From contig JAJZNM010000068.1 of assembly GCA_021852325.1 (NCBI GenBank), forward strand, positions 1 through 8,842: a DNA stretch of 8,842 nucleotides. The letters are read 5' to 3'. Below are positions 1 to 6,941 of this stretch, in pieces. Origin of the DNA: Pseudomonadota bacterium (lineage in GTDB: Bacteria > Pseudomonadota > Gammaproteobacteria > JAKAQQ01). Numbering within the stretch: position 1 is the first letter of the stretch; every line of letters begins with the position of its first letter. The notes under the pieces were generated by a model that saw nothing but the letters and a program-made list of their open reading frames with translations, ran no database searches and was not told where the DNA came from. A program made the position numbers and the translations under genes.

Positions 1-270
1 CCGCCGCTTCCGAAGCCGCCACCCGGCTGGTACCTCCAGGTGGCCGCTTACTATGGCCGGGCATCCGCACGACCGCTGGCACACAAGATGCGCGAGGCCG
101 GATTCGAGACGTGGCTCAGTCCGACGGTCTATCACGAGCGGCGATTCATCCGGATCTGGATCGGACCCTACCGAACCCGTCGGAGCGCCTACCCCCACAT
201 GGCGCGCATCACGGCGCTCGCCGGGGCTTCTCCGTTCTGGATCGAGGTCGGAGCCGCGCATGGCTCTTGA
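1..270 (+). CDS. SPOR-domain cell-division protein, DedD-like (C-terminal part only)
   Basis: The reading frame is open from the first base of the window to a TGA at 268-270, so the gene begins upstream and only the last 89 residues are seen. After a short proline-rich stretch (PPLPKPPPG, a typical linker) comes a SPOR-like domain: an aromatic-start strand (WYLQVAAYYG), a helix with Ala/Leu (ARPLAHKMREAG), and the closing RIWIGPYRTRRSA, which matches the family's 'R V x V G P F/Y ... A' signature. SPOR domains bind septal peptidoglycan glycan strands stripped of stem peptides; DedD is an inner-membrane division protein with this domain at its C-terminus. The membrane anchor expected at the N-terminus is outside the window. 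In E. coli dedD lies directly before cvpA and purF, as here, which supports a DedD assignment over other SPOR proteins (FtsN, DamX, RlpA). The domain call is firm; the exact orthology is inferred from gene order. Confidence 0.82.
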   Translation, partial: PPLPKPPPGWYLQVAAYYGRASARPLAHKMREAGFETWLSPTVYHERRFIRIWIGPYRTRRSAYPHMARITALAGASPFWIEVGAAHGS

Positions 271-318
271 ATCCGCTGTTCTCCGGAGTCTGATTTGGGC
301 CAGTGCCGGGAGTGCGGC

Positions 319-795
319 ATGAACTGGGTTGATCTCATCTTTATCCTCGTGATCGGGTTCTCCCTCCTGTTCAGCCTGCTCCGCGGATTCATCCATGAAG
401 CCCTGGCACTCGTGGTCTGGATTTTCGCTTTTTTCCTGGCGGCGAGACTGGGTCCCTGGGTCGGGCGCTGGCTGGTCCTGGTCGTCCGCTCGCCTGCCTG
501 GCGGCTCGGCCTCGGTGAGGGCATCGTGTTTATCGCCGTGCTCCTTGTGGGCAGCATCCTCGTGAGCCTGATCGGTGCTGCAGTCCGCAAAAGCCCGCTC
601 GGATTCATGGACCGTTTTCTCGGTGGGGTGTTCGGGCTGGTCCGAGGTGTCCTGATTGTCTGCATCCTGGTCTGGCTCGGACAGCTGGCGCACCTCGAGC
701 AGCAGCCCTATTGGCGCGATTCCCGGATTATCCCCTGGGTGCAACCGTTGAACGGCTGGTTCGTGCGCCACCTGCCGCACCTCGAGCAGGCCTGA
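319..795 (+). CDS. cvpA: CvpA family inner-membrane protein
   Basis: The product has 158 residues (E. coli CvpA is about 160). It opens MNWVDLIFILVIGFSLLFSL, and the following RGFIHEALALVVW is the family's RGFxxEALxLxxW pattern. Four hydrophobic segments are visible at about residues 5-22, 27-45, 68-92 and 101-125, consistent with a four-helix inner-membrane protein. CvpA was named for colicin V production and is linked to envelope stress and bile tolerance in enterics; its molecular activity is unsettled. ATG 319 is chosen because it gives the family's normal N-terminus, with GGGAG (308-312) just upstream; a TTG at 295 would add eight non-conserved residues. The gene lies 48 bases after the SPOR gene and its stop is 2 bases before the purF start, so it is very probably co-transcribed with purF, as in E. 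coli. I see no obvious PurR-type operator in the 48-base gap. Confidence 0.92.
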   Translation: MNWVDLIFILVIGFSLLFSLLRGFIHEALALVVWIFAFFLAARLGPWVGRWLVLVVRSPAWRLGLGEGIVFIAVLLVGSILVSLIGAAVRKSPLGFMDRFLGGVFGLVRGVLIVCILVWLGQLAHLEQQPYWRDSRIIPWVQPLNGWFVRHLPHLEQA

Positions 796-797
796 CC

Positions 798-2306
798 ATG
801 TGTGGCATCGTCGGGATCGTGAGCAACCGGGCCGTCAACACGGATCTCTACGATGCACTGACGGTGTTGCAACACCGGGGCCAGGATGCGGCTGGACTCA
901 TGACGAGTGACGGGGAAAAGTTCCACATCCGGCGCGGCAATGGCCTTGTCCGCGATGTGGTCTTCGAGCGCCACATGCGGTACCTCACGGGCTCGATCGG
1001 CATCGGTCATGTGCGCTATCCGACGGCGGGCAGTCTGAGCGCGCTCGAGGCACAGCCGTTTTATACGAACTCTCCCTACGGGATCGGTCTCGTCCACAAT
1101 GGCAACCTGACCAACGCCCGGGAACTCCGCTCGCTCCTGTTTCGGGAGGATCGACGCCACCTGAACACGGATTCGGACAGCGAGGTCCTGCTCAATGTCC
1201 TGGCGCATGAGCTCCAGGAGTCAGGCCGTGACGGACTCGAGGCCGGGCAGGTATTTGCTGCCATCGGCCGCGTCCACGCCCGCTGTCGGGGAGCGTATTC
1301 GGCCATTGCGCTCATCGCAGGCATCGGACTCGTCGCCTTCCGGGATCCGAACGGGATCCGCCCACTTGTGATCGGAAAGCGCGCGGCGCCCGGCGGGATG
1401 GACTACATGGTCGCTTCCGAGAGTGTCGCCTTGGACGTGCTCGGGTTCGAGCTCATGCGCGACGTGCGGCCCGGGGAGGCGATCGTGATCAGCCCGGGAG
1501 GCGACCTCGACGCGCGAGTCTGCTCCGTCCAGAGCGAGCAACACCCCTGCCTTTTCGAGTACGTGTATCTGGCGCGACCGGATTCGCGCGTGGAGGGGAT
1601 CTCGGTCCATCAGGCCCGTCTCGCCATGGGGGAATACCTGGCCGAGAAGATCCGGCGTGACCGGGTGGACTGGCCGGTCGATGTGGTGATCCCGATTCCG
1701 GACACGAGCCGGATGAGCGCACTCCAGCTGGCAAACCGTCTGGGGCTCGCGTACCGGGAAGGGTTCATCAAGAACCGCTATATCGGACGAACGTTCATCA
1801 TGCCGGAGCAGAAGTACCGCGAACGCTCGGTGCGAAGAAAACTCAACGTGATCGACGTCGAGTTCCGTGACAAGAATGTCCTCCTGGTCGATGACTCGAT
1901 CGTGCGCGGCACGACCTCGCGGCAGATCGTGGAGCTCGCACGCGAGGCCGGGGCGCGCCGGGTCTTTTTCGCTTCGGCCGCTCCCCCGGTGCGTTTCCCG
2001 AACGTCTACGGGATCGACATGCCCTCGAGTGAGGAGCTCGTGGCGGCGGGACGCAGCACGGACACCATCCGCCAGCTGATCGGCGCCGATGGCCTGATCT
2101 ACCAGGAACTCGATGACCTGATCGCGGCCGTCCGCGATGGCAATCCGGCGATCGGGCGGTTCGAGGACTCGTGTTTTTCAGGCGATTATGTCGCGGGGGA
2201 CGTGACCCCGGAATATCTCCGGGAGCTTTCCTCCGAACGATCCGCGTTGCGGCGCGAGGAGCAGGTTGCCGAACTCGATCTCCGCTTCGAGGAGGAGCGA
2301 CTCTAG
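798..2306 (+). CDS. purF: Amidophosphoribosyltransferase (glutamine PRPP amidotransferase)
   Basis: This enzyme transfers glutamine amide nitrogen to PRPP to give 5-phosphoribosylamine, the first committed step of de novo purine synthesis. The product has 502 residues (E. coli PurF 505). It starts MCGIVGI, so Cys2 becomes the N-terminal catalytic nucleophile once Met is removed; there is no propeptide, which marks the E. coli-type rather than the Fe-S Bacillus-type enzyme. The glutaminase domain (about 2-240) shows LQHRGQDAAG, GIGHVRYPTAG, HNGNLTNA and FRDPNGIRPL. The phosphoribosyltransferase domain (about 255-470) carries the PRPP-binding loop LLVDDSIVRGTTS at 362-374 with the two conserved Asp at 365-366. 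FPNVYGIDMPS and IGADGLIYQ near the C-terminus are also typical. ATG 798 is fixed by the catalytic Cys; an in-frame extension back to 711 is an artefact over cvpA. The spacing of 2 bases after the cvpA stop suggests translational coupling. No key residue appears to be missing. Confidence 0.98.
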   Translation: MCGIVGIVSNRAVNTDLYDALTVLQHRGQDAAGLMTSDGEKFHIRRGNGLVRDVVFERHMRYLTGSIGIGHVRYPTAGSLSALEAQPFYTNSPYGIGLVHNGNLTNARELRSLLFREDRRHLNTDSDSEVLLNVLAHELQESGRDGLEAGQVFAAIGRVHARCRGAYSAIALIAGIGLVAFRDPNGIRPLVIGKRAAPGGMDYMVASESVALDVLGFELMRDVRPGEAIVISPGGDLDARVCSVQSEQHPCLFEYVYLARPDSRVEGISVHQARLAMGEYLAEKIRRDRVDWPVDVVIPIPDTSRMSALQLANRLGLAYREGFIKNRYIGRTFIMPEQKYRERSVRRKLNVIDVEFRDKNVLLVDDSIVRGTTSRQIVELAREAGARRVFFASAAPPVRFPNVYGIDMPSSEELVAAGRSTDTIRQLIGADGLIYQELDDLIAAVRDGNPAIGRFEDSCFSGDYVAGDVTPEYLRELSSERSALRREEQVAELDLRFEEERL

Positions 2307-2313
2307 GAGGAGA

Positions 2314-3042
2314 TCAGGGGAGTGCCGCGGTGCTGAGGAGCGCCCGGCCCGCTTCATCCCAGCGCAAGATCTGCCCCGCATCGTGCCAGTCGCCCAGCAC
2401 GATACGGGTGCGTTTAACCCCATCCAGCACCCACTCGTGGATGGCGGGGCGGTGGGTATGGCCGTGAACGATGCAGGTGAGATCCCGCTCGCGCATGAAT
2501 GCGTCGATCGCCTGGGGATCGACGTCCATGATGGCATCGGCGATCTGACCCATGTGGGCCTGGCTCGCCTGGCGCGCGATCCTCGCGAGTTCACGACGCC
2601 GTGCGACCGGTTGTGACAGGAAGGCGCGTTGCCAGTCGGGATTGCGCACCTCGGCACGGAAACTTTGGTATTCCCGGTCGGCGAGGCAGAAGCGGTCCCC
2701 GTGCAGGAGGGCCACGTGGGTTCCGTAGCAGTCGAGGCTGGCCGGTTCGGTGAGCAGGGTCCATCCGCCACGTCGGGCAGCATCCGGGCCGATCAGGAAA
2801 TCGCGGTTACCGACCATGAAGAAGACGGGAACGCCCACCGCATGGAAATCCATCAGGCGGTCGAAGATCGGGTCGAAAGCCGGATCACTGTCATCATCCC
2901 CAATCCAGGTCTCGAACAGGTCGCCGAGGATATAAAGGGCGGTCGCATCGGTCCGGATGGAAGCCAGCCAGCGGTCGGCAGCGGCCAGTGTCCCGGGCCG
3001 TCCCGGATCCAGGTGGAGGTCGGAGATGAAATAGAGGGCCAT
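2314..3042 (-). CDS. lpxH: UDP-2,3-diacylglucosamine diphosphatase (lipid A synthesis)
   Basis: LpxH cleaves UDP-2,3-diacylglucosamine to lipid X and UMP, the fourth step of the Raetz lipid A pathway, at the inner face of the cytoplasmic membrane. The product has 242 residues, close to the E. coli enzyme (240). It is a calcineurin-like metallophosphoesterase and all expected Mn ligands are visible: Asp8 and His10 (SDLHL), Asp41 (GDLFETW), Asn79 (GNRD), His114 (LLHGD), His195 and His197 (HGHTHRPA). With the start at ATG 3042 these fall at exactly the E. coli numbers, which decides this start over an ATG four codons upstream (3054). Neither start has a convincing Shine-Dalgarno sequence. The frame stays open far upstream, antisense to gltX, but that extension has no homology-like content. 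The gene converges on purF (7-base gap) and diverges from gltX. Presence of lpxH implies an LPS-making Gram-negative of the LpxH rather than LpxI/LpxG type. Confidence 0.97.
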   Translation of the reverse strand: MALYFISDLHLDPGRPGTLAAADRWLASIRTDATALYILGDLFETWIGDDDSDPAFDPIFDRLMDFHAVGVPVFFMVGNRDFLIGPDAARRGGWTLLTEPASLDCYGTHVALLHGDRFCLADREYQSFRAEVRNPDWQRAFLSQPVARRRELARIARQASQAHMGQIADAIMDVDPQAIDAFMRERDLTCIVHGHTHRPAIHEWVLDGVKRTRIVLGDWHDAGQILRWDEAGRALLSTAALP

Positions 3043-3117
3043 CCAGGCGAACATGATAGCCGATGTCGGCGTCTCAGGGAGTCGCGGCCGCTTCCTGGTT
3101 CCGTTAACATGGCGGGC

Positions 3118-4539
3118 ATGCCGACCGATATTCGTCTTCGCTTCGCGCCGAGCCCGACCGGTGCGATCCATCTGGGGAATGCCCGGACGGCCCTCTTCAA
3201 TTTCCTCGAGGCCCGGCATGCGGGTGGAACCTTCCTCGTCCGGATCGAGGATACGGACCGGTCCCGGAGCGATCCGCGCCGCGAAGCCTCGCTCCTCTCC
3301 GATCTCCGGTGGCTCGGTCTCGACTGGGCGGAAGGTCCCGATGTGGGGGGATCCCGCGGCCCCTACCGGCAATCCGAGCGCTCCGGGATCTACGCCCGGT
3401 ACCTCGCTGCCTGCTTCAACCGGGAACGGGTCTATCCTTGTTTTTGTACGATGGAAACCCTTGCACAGGACCGCGCACTGCAGGTGGCACGTGGACAGGC
3501 GCCCCGGTACACCGGGCGTTGCGGAACCCTGTCCAGAGCGGAAGGCGAGCGCCGGCTGGCACAGGGCGAGCGGGCGGTTTGGCGCTGGCGGGTCGCTGGC
3601 TCTCTGACCCGCACGTGGCAGGACCTCGTGTTTGGACCCCGCCACATCAATGTTGCCGATCTCGGTGATTTCGTGATCAGCCGCACCGATGGCAGTGTCG
3701 GATTCCTGTTCGCGAACGCGGTCGACGATCTCGAGATGGGCGTGAGCCATGTGTTGCGGGGGGAGGACCACCTGAGCAATACGGCGCGGCAGATCCTCAT
3801 CTTTGAAGGGCTCGATTCCCCGGCGCCGCACTATGGCCATCTTCCGCTCCTCGTGAACCCGGGTGGGGCACCCCTTGCCAAGCGTGCAGGTGCGCTTTCC
3901 ATCGGGGATCTCCGGATGCGGGGGTTCCTGCCCGATGCGGTGCGCAACTATCTTGCCCGGCTCGGTCACCCGTATGCCGCGCCGGGGCTTCTCGGGATCG
4001 AAACCCTGATCCAGGAATTCGGGCTCGGCAAGGTTGGGCGTGCGCGTGCGGTCCTCGATCCCGAGCAGCTCGCCCACTGGCAAAAGCTCGCACTCGCCGC
4101 GCTCGCGCCTGTGGATTTTGCTGCATGGGGGGCGGAGCTCCCCGGCGGCGTCGATCCGACCCTGGCCGCACTCGTCCGCGAGAACATCGTGGATTATGAA
4201 GATCTGATGCTTTGGCGCGACCGGTTGACCGGCCAAGCGCCCGCGACGCCCGGGGCCTGTGCGGCCCTCGCAGCGGCCAACCCGGCACTGCTGCACTTCG
4301 GGGCCACCGATGGGGGAGACGGGGATCACCGTGCCTTTCTCGAGCGGTTCCGGAGCGCCTACCCGGGATCTCCTCCGGCGCGCGAGGTGTATCCCGTGCT
4401 GCGTGCGGTTTTGACCGGCAGCCTCGAGGGTCCGGAACTCGCCCGGCTCTGGGCATGGTTCAGTCCCGAAATGAGGCGGCAGCGCTTTGCGGCGGCCCGT
4501 CGTGCCGCCGCTGCACAAAGCCAGAAGGATCCGCCGTGA
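3118..4539 (+). CDS. gltX: Glutamate--tRNA ligase, possibly of the second (GluRS2/non-discriminating) kind
   Basis: Class I glutamyl-tRNA synthetase of 473 residues (family usually 460-500). It attaches glutamate to tRNA-Glu and, in organisms lacking GlnRS, also to tRNA-Gln for GatCAB amidation. The N-terminal RLRFAPSPTG precedes a HIGH-type motif HLGN at 18-21; RIEDTD follows. A probable zinc site is C108-x-C110 with Y131-x3-C135, resembling the Cys-Cys-Tyr-Cys site of GluQ-RS; the His that is a ligand in E. coli is absent (Thr at that place). The full length, with an anticodon-binding C-terminal half, excludes GluQ-RS (about 300 residues). The KMSKS loop reads PLAKRAG (252-258): Ala254 replaces the usual Ser, while Lys255 and Arg256 remain. 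ATG 3118 gives the usual short lead before RFAPSPTG; ATG 3109 is an alternative, and neither has a clear Shine-Dalgarno. cysS overlaps the stop by 4 bases. tRNA specificity cannot be decided from sequence alone. Confidence 0.93.
   Translation: MPTDIRLRFAPSPTGAIHLGNARTALFNFLEARHAGGTFLVRIEDTDRSRSDPRREASLLSDLRWLGLDWAEGPDVGGSRGPYRQSERSGIYARYLAACFNRERVYPCFCTMETLAQDRALQVARGQAPRYTGRCGTLSRAEGERRLAQGERAVWRWRVAGSLTRTWQDLVFGPRHINVADLGDFVISRTDGSVGFLFANAVDDLEMGVSHVLRGEDHLSNTARQILIFEGLDSPAPHYGHLPLLVNPGGAPLAKRAGALSIGDLRMRGFLPDAVRNYLARLGHPYAAPGLLGIETLIQEFGLGKVGRARAVLDPEQLAHWQKLALAALAPVDFAAWGAELPGGVDPTLAALVRENIVDYEDLMLWRDRLTGQAPATPGACAALAAANPALLHFGATDGGDGDHRAFLERFRSAYPGSPPAREVYPVLRAVLTGSLEGPELARLWAWFSPEMRRQRFAAARRAAAAQSQKDPP
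4523..4529 (+). promoter_or_regulatory. Ribosome binding site of cysS inside the gltX end
   Basis: AGAAGGA lies within the last codons of gltX, six bases before the GTG at 4536. It is the best Shine-Dalgarno match near the plus-strand genes here and decides the cysS start in favour of GTG 4536 rather than the in-frame GTG at 4542. Together with the GTGA start/stop overlap it suggests that cysS is translated by ribosomes finishing gltX. Confidence 0.7.
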
Positions 4540-5933
4540 TTGTGCTCTTCAACTCGCGCACCCGCGAGAAGGAACCGTTCGATCCACCCGACCGGAGGCG
4601 GGTCCAGCTTTATGTCTGCGGCGTCACGGTTTATGACGATTGCCACTTGGGCCATGCCCGCCTGCTCGTCGTATTCGACATGGTGGTCCGTTACCTCCGT
4701 TACCGGGGCTATGGCGTCCGGTACGTGCGAAACATCACCGACATCGACGACAAGATCATCCCTCGTGCCCAGGAGACGGGCGAGTCCGTCGCAAGTCTCA
4801 CGAAACGCATGATCGGCCGCTTCCACGAGGATCAGGCAGGTCTTGGGGTGCACCGGCCCGATGAAGAACCCTGTGCGACCGAATACCTGACCGCCATGAT
4901 CGCGCTGATCGAGACGCTCGTCGAGCGGGGGTTTGCCTATCCCGCCCCGAACGGGGATGTCTATTACCGGGTCGAGCGGTTCCCCGCCTATGGTGCACTC
5001 TCGGGGAGGCGTCTCGACGAACTTCGGGTGGGCAGCCGTGTCGAGGTGGAGGAAGCCAAGCGGGATCCCCTGGATTTCGCGCTCTGGAAAGCAGCCAAGC
5101 CTGGGGAACCGGCCTGGGCGTCCCCTTGGGGTCGAGGCCGGCCGGGCTGGCATATCGAATGCTCGGCGATGGCCACTACACTGCTCAAGACCCCGATTGA
5201 CATCCATGGCGGAGGGCAGGATCTCGAGTTCCCGCACCATGAAAACGAGATCGCACAATCGGAAGCGGCGTGTGGCGCGCCCTTCGTCCGCTGCTGGATC
5301 CATAACGGGCTCGTGCAGGTCGGGGCAGAAAAGATGGCTAAATCCCTGGGTAACTTCCTGACCATCCGGGAGGCGCTTGGCCGCTTTGACCGCGAGACGC
5401 TCCGATTCTGGCTGCTCGGAAGCCACTACCGGAGTCCGCTTTTCTTCAGCGATGCACTCCTCGCCCAGTCGCGCACTGGTCTCGAGCGGTTGTATCTCGC
5501 GCTGCGCGGGCTTGGCGATGCTCCAAACGAATCGGACTGTGAAGAGATCCATCCCTGGCTTGGGCGTTTCGAGGCGGCGATGGATGACGATTTCAATACC
5601 CCCGAGGCCCTGTCGGTGCTGTTCGAGATGGCCCGAGAGATCAACCGGGTGCGGGATCGGAAGCCGGCGGCCGCCGCCGCGCTGGGGGTCGGTTTGCGCA
5701 GGCTGGGAGGGATCTTGGGTCTTCTGGAGCACGATCCGGACGCGTTTTTGCGGAGAACCGGTCCGGACGCCGATACCGTCTGGATCGAGCAGAGAATCGA
5801 GGAGCGTCGCAAGGCGCGCCTCACGCGCAACTTTGCCGAAGCGGATCGGATCCGGGACGAGCTCGCGGGACACGGGATCTTGATCGAGGATGGTCCGGAA
5901 GGCCGGACCCTCTGGCGTCGCGACCGTCAGTAA
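4536..5933 (+). CDS. cysS: Cysteine--tRNA ligase
   Basis: Class I cysteinyl-tRNA synthetase of 465 residues (E. coli 461), charging tRNA-Cys in the cytoplasm. All four zinc ligands that select cysteine fall at E. coli positions: Cys28 (LYVCGVTVYD), Cys209 (GWHIECSAM), His234 and Glu238 (FPHHENEIAQS). The HIGH motif is HLGH at 37-40. The KMSKS motif is KMAKS at 266-270, with Ala at 268 where Ser is canonical. NITDIDDKII, DIHGGGQDLEFPHHENE and DDDFNTPEAL are further family signatures. The start is a GTG whose last two bases begin the gltX TGA stop, supported by AGAAGGA six bases upstream and by exact agreement of the zinc-ligand numbering. It is the second gene of a gltX-cysS pair. Its 3' end overlaps the 3' end of the convergent folD by 7 bases. 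The C-terminal region (LTRNFAEADRIRDELAGHGI ... EDGPEG) is the usual helical end. Confidence 0.98.
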   Translation: MIVLFNSRTREKEPFDPPDRRRVQLYVCGVTVYDDCHLGHARLLVVFDMVVRYLRYRGYGVRYVRNITDIDDKIIPRAQETGESVASLTKRMIGRFHEDQAGLGVHRPDEEPCATEYLTAMIALIETLVERGFAYPAPNGDVYYRVERFPAYGALSGRRLDELRVGSRVEVEEAKRDPLDFALWKAAKPGEPAWASPWGRGRPGWHIECSAMATTLLKTPIDIHGGGQDLEFPHHENEIAQSEAACGAPFVRCWIHNGLVQVGAEKMAKSLGNFLTIREALGRFDRETLRFWLLGSHYRSPLFFSDALLAQSRTGLERLYLALRGLGDAPNESDCEEIHPWLGRFEAAMDDDFNTPEALSVLFEMAREINRVRDRKPAAAAALGVGLRRLGGILGLLEHDPDAFLRRTGPDADTVWIEQRIEERRKARLTRNFAEADRIRDELAGHGILIEDGPEGRTLWRRDRQ

Positions 5934-6793
5934 GCGCTCACCCGCCCGGAACGGGCCAGTGCTGCTTCGAGCGTATTGTCGAGGAGCATGGCGACCGTCA
6001 TCGGCCCAACCCCGCCCGGGACGGGGGTGATGAACTGGGCCCGCTCCCGCGCACGCTCAAAATCGACATCACCTACCAGGTGATCCTTCTCGCGGTTGAT
6101 GCCGACATCGATCACCGTGGCGCCGGGTCTGATCCAGTCGCCGGGAATGAGGCGCGGCCGACCGACCGCCACCACGAGGATATCGGCCCGGCGGACATGG
6201 GATTCGAGGTCATGGGTGAACCGGTGGCAGATCGTGACGGTGGCACCGGCCAAGAGGAGTTCAAGCGACATGGGGCGGCCGACGAGATTGGAGGCGCCCA
6301 CGACGACCGCGTGTCGGCCGTAGAACGTCTCGCCGATCCATTTGAGCAGATGGATGATCCCGCGTGAGGTGCAAGGGCGCAGGCCAGGGGTACGGGCGGC
6401 AAGACGGCCGAGATTCATCGGATGCGAACCGTCCACATCCTTCGAGGGGTTGATCGTCTCGATGAATGCAGTCTCTTGGAGGGAGGCGGGAAGCGGGAGC
6501 TGGAGCAGGATGCCGTCGACCCCGTTGTCCTGATTGAGATCCCGGATGAGCGAGGTCAAGGCGACATCTGTCGTGTCTTCCGGCAGCGCATGGATCGTGG
6601 CATCTATCCCCACCCGCTGGCAGGCTTTGCGTTTGTTCTCGACATAGATGCCGGAAGGGGCATGGTCGCCAATCCGGATCACGGCCAGGCTCGGCGCGCG
6701 ACGCCCTTCGGTCCGGAGCTGTTCGATGCGCTCGCGGACCGAAGACTCGATTTCCTGGGCAATCGCCTTGCCGTCGATCAGGGTGGCGGTCAT
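5927..6793 (-). CDS. folD: Bifunctional methylenetetrahydrofolate dehydrogenase / cyclohydrolase
   Basis: FolD interconverts 5,10-methylene-, 5,10-methenyl- and 10-formyl-tetrahydrofolate with NADP, supplying formyl groups for purine synthesis and initiator tRNA. The product has 288 residues (E. coli 288). Key residues are at the E. coli positions: Tyr50 and Lys54 (IYVENKRKAC), Gln98 (ILLQLPLP) and Asp121 (KDVDGSHPMN). The dinucleotide-binding segment is VVVGASNLVGRPMSLELLL (163-181) and the C-terminal PGGVGPMTVAMLL signature is intact. The start ATG at 6793-6791 has AAGGA seven bases upstream and gives exact family numbering. The frame stays open for another 117 codons upstream, but that extension is unlike any FolD and lies before the Shine-Dalgarno. 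The gene converges on cysS with a 7-base coding overlap. Functionally it complements purF, whose pathway consumes two 10-formyl-tetrahydrofolates, although the two genes are not in one operon. Confidence 0.98.
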   Translation of the reverse strand: MTATLIDGKAIAQEIESSVRERIEQLRTEGRRAPSLAVIRIGDHAPSGIYVENKRKACQRVGIDATIHALPEDTTDVALTSLIRDLNQDNGVDGILLQLPLPASLQETAFIETINPSKDVDGSHPMNLGRLAARTPGLRPCTSRGIIHLLKWIGETFYGRHAVVVGASNLVGRPMSLELLLAGATVTICHRFTHDLESHVRRADILVVAVGRPRLIPGDWIRPGATVIDVGINREKDHLVGDVDFERARERAQFITPVPGGVGPMTVAMLLDNTLEAALARSGRVSAY

Positions 6794-6800
6794 CAAGGAA

Positions 6801-6805
6801 TCCTT
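6801..6805 (-). promoter_or_regulatory. folD ribosome binding site within a short palindrome
   Basis: On the minus strand AAGGA stands seven bases before the folD ATG. It is part of the palindrome CAAGGAATCCTTG (6794-6806, plus-strand reading), which in the mRNA could form a five-pair stem with a three-base loop that includes the Shine-Dalgarno. The binding site is convincing; a regulatory role for the stem is only a possibility, since five pairs are weak. Confidence 0.65.
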
Positions 6806-6911
6806 GGGTATCGGCGTGTCACCTGGGCAGGGAGTCTGATGGGTCTCGTCTCGATCGGTGATGACCCGTCGATGCCGCTCATCCCATCTGCCCCACTCCA
6901 GGGCCAGCGCT

Positions 6912-6941
6912 ATTGTCGCACTTCCCAAGCTGCCGTGGCAA
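6912..6941 (-). promoter_or_regulatory. Candidate sigma-70-type promoter for folD
   Basis: On the minus strand TTGCCA (6941-6936, 5 of 6 to the -35 consensus) is followed after 18 bases by GACAAT (6917-6912, 4 of 6 to the -10 consensus). It points toward folD, whose start codon is about 120 bases downstream. This is found by eye and the -10 is poor, so it is a weak call. Confidence 0.25.

Noticed and set aside
271..318. The gap before cvpA was checked for a purine-repressor operator, since E. coli cvpA-purF has one.
   Set aside because: No sequence close to the AT-rich palindromic PUR box is visible in this gap; any promoter or operator may lie upstream of the SPOR gene or outside the window.
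189..665. A 158-codon minus-strand open frame antisense to the SPOR gene and cvpA.
   Set aside because: Ser/Arg/Pro-rich shadow of two recognisable genes with no motif of its own.
711..797. An in-frame N-terminal extension of purF over the end of cvpA.
   Set aside because: PurF needs Cys directly after the initiator Met as nucleophile, which fixes the start at 798; the extra residues overlap cvpA and are not conserved.
2314..4518. A 734-codon open frame on the minus strand running through lpxH and antisense to most of gltX.
   Set aside because: Only the last 242 residues resemble a protein family, with metal ligands at exact LpxH positions. The rest is antisense to a clearly conserved gltX and is low-complexity in the manner of GC-rich shadow frames.
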